From a virus, in IMG/VR virus record IMGVR_UViG_3300030099_000627, positions 1 to 24,698 of that record: 24,698 nt of DNA; one strand, 5' to 3'. Numbering within the stretch: the stretch's first letter is position 1; each line of letters opens with the position of its first letter. This document shows, piece after piece, positions 21,048 to 24,698 of this stretch. The position numbers and the translations under genes are program-made. The notes beneath the pieces are model-generated. The model had not been told where the DNA came from, did no database searches, and saw only the letters and a list, made by a program, of their open reading frames with translations.

Positions 21048-21929
21048 ATGGCTTTATTACAAGACAAAGCATTACTGATTGAAGTTAATCTTAAAAAGTG
21101 GAGTGGAGTTAAAACTGACAAAACTTTGAGAAATGAACTTGCTGAAAATCATGGTGTGCATGAGACAAGGCTTACTGTAAACAAGAAATTGACTGACAGT
21201 GAATCTTTGAAAACTATCAAGAAGATTGATGGCTTGATAAGAACTGATTGTATTTACAGTGGGGCTGGATACAGTGGCTTTTGTTTAGCATGGGATAATC
21301 AAGGAACTTATCTATTACCTATTGAATTAAAAGATAGGTTTGAGAAAAGAGTTCAGTCTTATCAACATGATAGAGAAAAAGCTGTTAAACAATTTATCAA
21401 GGAATATGATTCTATGATTGCTAAAGCTAAAAGAGATTTAGGCACAGCATTTAATCCTGAAGATTTTCCTAGTAAAGATGAGATGGAAGGTTTATTTGAA
21501 TTTGATATTATCAAAAAGCCTATCCCATCTAATGATGATATTAGAATCAATTTACCAGCAGATGAGATTGCTGAATTAAAAGCTAATGCAAAAGCATCTG
21601 AAGATGCAAAGATACAGCAAATCACTGGGGCTGTCGTTGATAAAGTAAAGGGTGTGCTTACACACTTTGCAGATAAGGTTGATGCTGGAGAAACATTTAG
21701 AGACAAGACTGTTGATAAACTTGTTGAACTTTGTAATGTTTTACCAGCATTGAATGTTAGCGGAGATTCGCAGATAACAGCAGCCCATCAAAAGTGTATG
21801 GATTCTTTTCATGGCAAAGGCATTACTGCTGACAAAGTTAGAGATGATGAAGATTTAGCTGAAGAATTATCTAGTGCGGCTAAAGAAATTGTTTCTGATT
21901 TAGATACTAAAGGGGGTTATTTTGACTAA
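21048..21929 (+). CDS. DUF3150-like protein of the MoxR/VWA module
   Basis: 293 residues. N-terminal 'LLIEVNLKKWSGVKTDKTLR' and 'ETRLTVNKKLTDSESLKTIK', 'CIYSGAGYSGFCLAWDNQGT' and 'YLLPIELKDRFEKRVQSYQH', then a helical C-terminal half ('VVDKVKGVLTHFADKVDAGE' and 'FRDKTVDKLVELCNVLPALN'). Placement between a MoxR-type ATPase and a VWA metallopeptidase-like gene matches DUF3150 proteins on plasmids and phages. Likely an adaptor or substrate-binding part of the complex. RBS AAGGAGAAC is clear. The stop overlaps the next start by 8 nt. Confidence 0.65.
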   Translation: MALLQDKALLIEVNLKKWSGVKTDKTLRNELAENHGVHETRLTVNKKLTDSESLKTIKKIDGLIRTDCIYSGAGYSGFCLAWDNQGTYLLPIELKDRFEKRVQSYQHDREKAVKQFIKEYDSMIAKAKRDLGTAFNPEDFPSKDEMEGLFEFDIIKKPIPSNDDIRINLPADEIAELKANAKASEDAKIQQITGAVVDKVKGVLTHFADKVDAGETFRDKTVDKLVELCNVLPALNVSGDSQITAAHQKCMDSFHGKGITADKVRDDEDLAEELSSAAKEIVSDLDTKGGYFD

Positions 21930-23124
21930 CGATATTGATAAAAAAGCTGCAAACAAGATGACTAAAGCTAGAGTATATTTGCTGAAGAATAAACCCTTCT
22001 TTGGCAAACTTGCTATGGATTTAGATTTTGTTGAGAGCAGTCAGTTTGATACTATGGCTGTTGATGGACAAAGGATATTCTATAATCCTGACTTCACTAA
22101 CAAGATAACATTTCTTGAAACAGTTGGAGTGATAGCCCACGAAGTTCTTCATGTGGTGTTCAAACATCATTTGCGTAGGAACGACAGAGACCCCTTCTAT
22201 TGGAATGTAGCTGGAGACTATGTCATTAATGATGTTCTTGTAGAAGAAGGCTTTGAGTTGCCTGAGAATCCCTTGCATGACCCTAAATATCACAAGACTA
22301 CAACAGAGAAAGTCTATGCTGAAGTTTACAAGGGAGATGATTCTAATGATTCTAATACTGATTCTGATTCTGATTCTGATGGTTCTGATGGCGAAAGCAC
22401 AAAAGATTCTTTAGCAAAAAGAATGTTTGGCGAAGTAATAGATGCTGTCTCTGAAGAAGATGGACAGCCTTTATCAAAAGAAGAAGTTGAGAAGTTAGAG
22501 CAAGAGATTAACGACAAAGTTATTGATGCTAAAACTGTTTCAAAAGATTGTGGTAAAGGTGGAGATGCTTTTAAATCTATGATGGATATTGTTAAGCAGC
22601 AGTCAGTATCATGGGAAGAAGTGTTGGGTAATCTTGTATTAGAAAAGACTACTACTAATGATTATAACTTCAACAATGCTAATAGAAGATTCATATATCA
22701 GAATATGTATCTACCTAGTGTTGAGAAAAAACCTAGTCCCAAGGGGGCAGTTGCTCTTGATATTAGTGGGAGTGTATCAAAAGAAGATATGGCTATGATG
22801 CAAGATGCAATCAACAATATCATTCCTGTAGCTAACTTTGAAGAACTTACTATTCTTTATTGTGATGATGCTGTCAGACAAGTTGATACCTATTCTAGTG
22901 GAGAAGAGGTTGAGTTAGATTATATATGTGGCGGTGGCACAGACTATGAGCCAGTGTTCAAGTATGTAAACAAACAGCTTGATGATGATATTGCTTTCCT
23001 TGTATATCTTACTGATGGGTATTGTTATCCCCCATCAAGCGGAGAGCCTGACTATCCTGTTATTTGGGCTACTACTGGGACATCAAGATACTTCAAGTTT
23101 GGAGAAGTGGTTGATGTTGAGTAG
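21922..23124 (+). CDS. Metallopeptidase-like plus VWA-domain protein
   Basis: 400 residues. The start is TTG (21922-21924) with AGGGGG upstream; the next ATG (21958) would lose 12 residues. N-terminal domain: 'AHEVLHVVFKHHLRRN' with HEVLH at 73-77, the HExxH zinc-site motif, followed by 'WNVAGDYVIND' (94-104), as in DUF2201-type proteins. A very acidic Asp/Ser linker (139-158) separates a VWA-like domain with MIDAS start DISGS (280-284) and 'CGGGTDYEPVF'. Family knowledge: MoxR ATPase plus this protein form a chaperone or assembly pair. Whether the peptidase is active is unknown. Last gene of the module, overlapping the previous one. Confidence 0.8.
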   Translation: MTNDIDKKAANKMTKARVYLLKNKPFFGKLAMDLDFVESSQFDTMAVDGQRIFYNPDFTNKITFLETVGVIAHEVLHVVFKHHLRRNDRDPFYWNVAGDYVINDVLVEEGFELPENPLHDPKYHKTTTEKVYAEVYKGDDSNDSNTDSDSDSDGSDGESTKDSLAKRMFGEVIDAVSEEDGQPLSKEEVEKLEQEINDKVIDAKTVSKDCGKGGDAFKSMMDIVKQQSVSWEEVLGNLVLEKTTTNDYNFNNANRRFIYQNMYLPSVEKKPSPKGAVALDISGSVSKEDMAMMQDAINNIIPVANFEELTILYCDDAVRQVDTYSSGEEVELDYICGGGTDYEPVFKYVNKQLDDDIAFLVYLTDGYCYPPSSGEPDYPVIWATTGTSRYFKFGEVVDVE

Positions 23125-23148
23125 TTAATCTATTTGGCGGAATGAGTT

Positions 23149-23179
23149 TGCTTGTTCTCATCTCAATCAAAAACAAGCA
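23149..23179 (+). repeat. 8-bp inverted repeat between genes
   Basis: TGCTTGTT (23149-23156) and AACAAGCA (23172-23179) form a perfect stem with a 15-nt loop in the 91-nt gap after the VWA gene. No U tract follows, so it is not a clear terminator; it may stabilise the mRNA 3' end or be part of a processing site just before element copy 3. Confidence 0.45.
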
Positions 23180-23180
23180 T

Positions 23181-23204
23181 ATCTATTAACTGATTAATAT
23201 TTAA
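23181..23204 (+). repeat. 24-nt recurrent element, copy 3
   Basis: ATCTATTAA-CTGAT-TAATATTTAA, followed by AAGGAG and the start of the 23216 gene. Palindromic core at 23184-23199. Confidence 0.7.
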
Positions 23205-23215
23205 AAGGAGTAAGT

Positions 23216-23359
23216 ATGAATTTAATAAAAAGAGAATGGAGAATATTTAAACAAGACTTTGTGCGACAAGCTAACGAAAGTTTTATGTTTAGATTTAATT
23301 GGTATGTGCTGAAGCCTGTTGCTTTAGTGCTTGTAATAATTGCTTTTATAATTTTATAA
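23216..23359 (+). CDS. 47-residue membrane peptide
   Basis: ATG 23216 with AAGGAG 6 nt upstream. A basic, aromatic N-terminal part ('KREWRIFKQDFVRQANESFM', about 5-24) is followed by one hydrophobic segment, VLKPVALVLVIIAFIIL (31-47), at the very C-terminus. The tail-anchored layout suggests an inner-membrane peptide with a cytoplasmic basic head. It shares the GGAGTAAGT RBS style with its neighbour. Function unknown. Confidence 0.65.
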   Translation: MNLIKREWRIFKQDFVRQANESFMFRFNWYVLKPVALVLVIIAFIIL

Positions 23360-23369
23360 GGAGTAAGTA

Positions 23370-23459
23370 ATGACAAAACTAGAAATAATTAGCTACTCAA
23401 TACTTGCAATAGTACTAATAGCAACACTTTATTTTAACGAAAAGGAGTTAAGAAAATAA
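23370..23459 (+). CDS. 29-residue membrane peptide
   Basis: ATG 23370 with GGAGTAAGT upstream gives MTKLEIISYSILAIVLIATL and YFNEKELRK, a single membrane segment (about 5-20) with a charged tail. The stop overlaps the next ATG by one base (TAATG), and AAAGGAG inside its end is the RBS of the next gene. Unknown function; probably co-translated with it. Confidence 0.6.
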   Translation: MTKLEIISYSILAIVLIATLYFNEKELRK

Positions 23460-24172
23460 TGGATTTAAACAAAGAAGAACTAAAACAAGTGGCTGATAAG
23501 TTTGCTATGGAGAGAGAACAAGAGCAGTTGGAATATCCTGTTGAAGATTATTCTAAAGACAAAGTTGTTCTCTATCATGGAACTAACACAGTTAATCTAA
23601 AGAAGATACTCAAAGATGGGCTATGCCCTAGAGGAAACAACGAGGGTAATTGGACACACACTATAAGCAGTAGAAATGACATGGTGTATCTTACAAACTC
23701 TTATGCAGTTCATTTCGCTATGTGTTCAATGAGTGAAGATGATATGCACGGCATGGTAGTTGACCCAGTTGTATTAGAAATAGAAGTTGATACAAAGAAT
23801 CTTTATCCTGATGAAGATTTTATGGAACAAGCAACAAGAACTAACAGTATGTGGCAAGGATATTTTGATGATATTGGTTGTGAAGATATGACAGCTAGAA
23901 CTAAACACTTTAGAGATAACATATCTGAATACAAAGAATATTATAACGATAGCTTAAAACATTTAGGTAATGCTTGTTATCTTGGAGAGATTAAACCTGA
24001 AAGCATCAAAAGATATTCTGTCTTAAATACTGATGTTGTTTGGGATTATTCAGACCCAACAATAACTTTAATGAACTACAAAATTTTAGGTAGCAGATAT
24101 AGAAAGCTATCCAAAAAATTAATGTGGGAAGAACCTTTATCTATTAACGAAGTAATATTTAATAAAGAGTAA
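23459..24172 (+). CDS. Putative ADP-ribosyltransferase-like protein
   Basis: 237 residues. Motifs in order: 'VVLYHGTNTVNLKKILKDGL' (36-55) with H40-G-T, 'MVYLTNSYAVHFA' (75-87) with Y77, and 'ACYLGEIKPESI' (172-183) with E177. An H-G-T start, a Y-L-T-x-x-x-x-A-x-x-F strand and a G-E-I-x-P-E-x-I end are the layout of ADP-ribosyltransferase-fold proteins (H-Y-E group and Tpt1-like relatives). If active, it could modify host proteins with NAD+. Fold identification is by pattern; substrate unknown. Element copy 4 lies inside its last codons. Confidence 0.55.
   Translation: MDLNKEELKQVADKFAMEREQEQLEYPVEDYSKDKVVLYHGTNTVNLKKILKDGLCPRGNNEGNWTHTISSRNDMVYLTNSYAVHFAMCSMSEDDMHGMVVDPVVLEIEVDTKNLYPDEDFMEQATRTNSMWQGYFDDIGCEDMTARTKHFRDNISEYKEYYNDSLKHLGNACYLGEIKPESIKRYSVLNTDVVWDYSDPTITLMNYKILGSRYRKLSKKLMWEEPLSINEVIFNKE
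24139..24162 (+). repeat. 24-nt recurrent element, copy 4
   Basis: ATCTATTAA-CGAAG-TAATATTTAA, within the end of the ADP-ribosyltransferase-like gene, 12 nt before the next ATG. The palindromic core has one mismatch (GTAATA instead of TTAATA). Confidence 0.65.
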
Positions 24173-24174
24173 GT

Positions 24175-24366
24175 ATGAAAGATATAGATGAAGATGAAAT
24201 TCTTTGGCAAAAATTAGATGAATTTACAAAACCTAAAAATAAAAAAGAAATTGTTGTTATCAGACAATGGAATTGGTTAGCCAAAAGAAGTAGAAAAATA
24301 CTTGCTGCACAAGTAATAAAAATTACCATAGAAGATGGTATTAAAAAAAATAAATTTAAAAAGTAA
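24175..24366 (+). CDS. Small phage protein, unknown function
   Basis: 63 residues. An acidic start (KDIDEDEILWQKLDEFTK) is followed by 'IVVIRQWNWLAKRSRKILAA' and 'QVIKITIEDGIKKNKFKK', basic and helical. The start has AGAGTAAGT upstream, a weak SD within the previous gene, 2 nt after its stop. Unknown function; composition suggests a small helical protein that may bind nucleic acid or membrane. Confidence 0.55.
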   Translation: MKDIDEDEILWQKLDEFTKPKNKKEIVVIRQWNWLAKRSRKILAAQVIKITIEDGIKKNKFKK

Positions 24367-24377
24367 AGGAATAAACA

Positions 24378-24698
24378 ATGAAAAAATTTGAAATAAATGT
24401 AGAAGATAATGTTGAAAAACCTAGTCTCATAAGAGGATATATACTTGATAAAAAAATAATGAAACAGCTAAAAAATATGAAAGCTGGACAAAGTTTTACT
24501 GTTAAAACAGATAGTCAGAAAAATACTATTCTGTTATATGGTAGAAAAATTGGTAAGTTATTCTCATCAAGAAAAGTATATGAAGGAGATAGAAAAGGAG
24601 TAAATGCTCCACATCATTTTAGAATATGGTGTGATAGTGGAAAACCAAAACCTTTAGCAAAGACAAACTATCAAAGTCAAGACAGTGTTGTTAAAAAA
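24378..24698 (+). CDS. Phage protein, 3' end beyond window
   Basis: ATG 24378 with AAAGGA upstream, open to the right edge (107 codons visible). The sequence starts 'KKFEINVEDNVEKPSLIRGY', continues 'DKKIMKQLKNMKAGQSFTVK' and 'GRKIGKLFSSRKVYEGDRKG', then 'APHHFRIWCDSGKPKP'. The visible part is basic and rich in beta strands. No motif recognised; function unknown. Confidence 0.6.
   Translation, partial: MKKFEINVEDNVEKPSLIRGYILDKKIMKQLKNMKAGQSFTVKTDSQKNTILLYGRKIGKLFSSRKVYEGDRKGVNAPHHFRIWCDSGKPKPLAKTNYQSQDSVVKK

Overview
The window looks like part of the genome of a tailed dsDNA phage (Caudoviricetes), most likely a marine podovirus-like phage. Virion genes resemble families common in phages of marine alphaproteobacteria, coding sequence is AT-rich, and genes are tightly packed with TAATG or ATGA overlaps. 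No tape-measure, sheath or tail-tube gene is visible. An alphaproteobacterial host is also suggested by a GTTC-N7-GTTC (LexA-type) box over one promoter. No tRNA, integrase, polymerase, CRISPR array or insertion sequence was seen.

Minus strand, about 18.35 kb down to 1: the packaging and virion block. In transcription order it holds the small terminase, a LexA-like winged-helix protein, the large terminase, the portal, a small protein, a GroES-like co-chaperonin, a scaffold, a conserved head-locus protein, a putative decoration protein and the major capsid protein, followed by a clear intrinsic terminator. Next come two putative virion proteins, a run of very small Lys/Arg-rich proteins, connector/adaptor-type proteins, a repeat protein, a long fibre with a C-terminal S74 self-cleaving chaperone domain, and small proteins running off the left edge.

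18.35-19.12 kb: a divergent control region. A minus-strand promoter drives terS and a plus-strand promoter (TTGACA-17-TAATAT) drives the right arm, with an inverted repeat of GAAC/GTTC half-sites beside them. Downstream of the plus promoter lies about 570 nt without a credible gene, 44% G+C by hand count, full of nested perfect helices and GNRA hairpins. I read it as a large structured RNA of unknown class, ending in a terminator-like hairpin.

Plus strand, 19.12-24.70 kb: accessory genes. Three small unknown genes are followed by a three-gene module (MoxR-like AAA+ ATPase, DUF3150-like protein, metallopeptidase-like plus VWA protein), two tiny membrane peptides, a protein with ADP-ribosyltransferase-like motifs, and two more unknown genes, the last cut by the window edge.

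The main discovery is a set of three hammerhead-type self-cleaving ribozymes in this right arm. One (19390-19450) is a full type I hammerhead filling the space between a stop codon and the next ribosome binding site. Two others (19013-19068 and 19908-19960) are type III folds sharing an unusual CUGAAUGA core, one with a stem I/loop II pseudoknot. If active, they would free the large RNA from its transcript and cut the early mRNA around the small genes upstream of the AAA+ module. A 24-nt element with a palindromic core recurs four times in the same arm.
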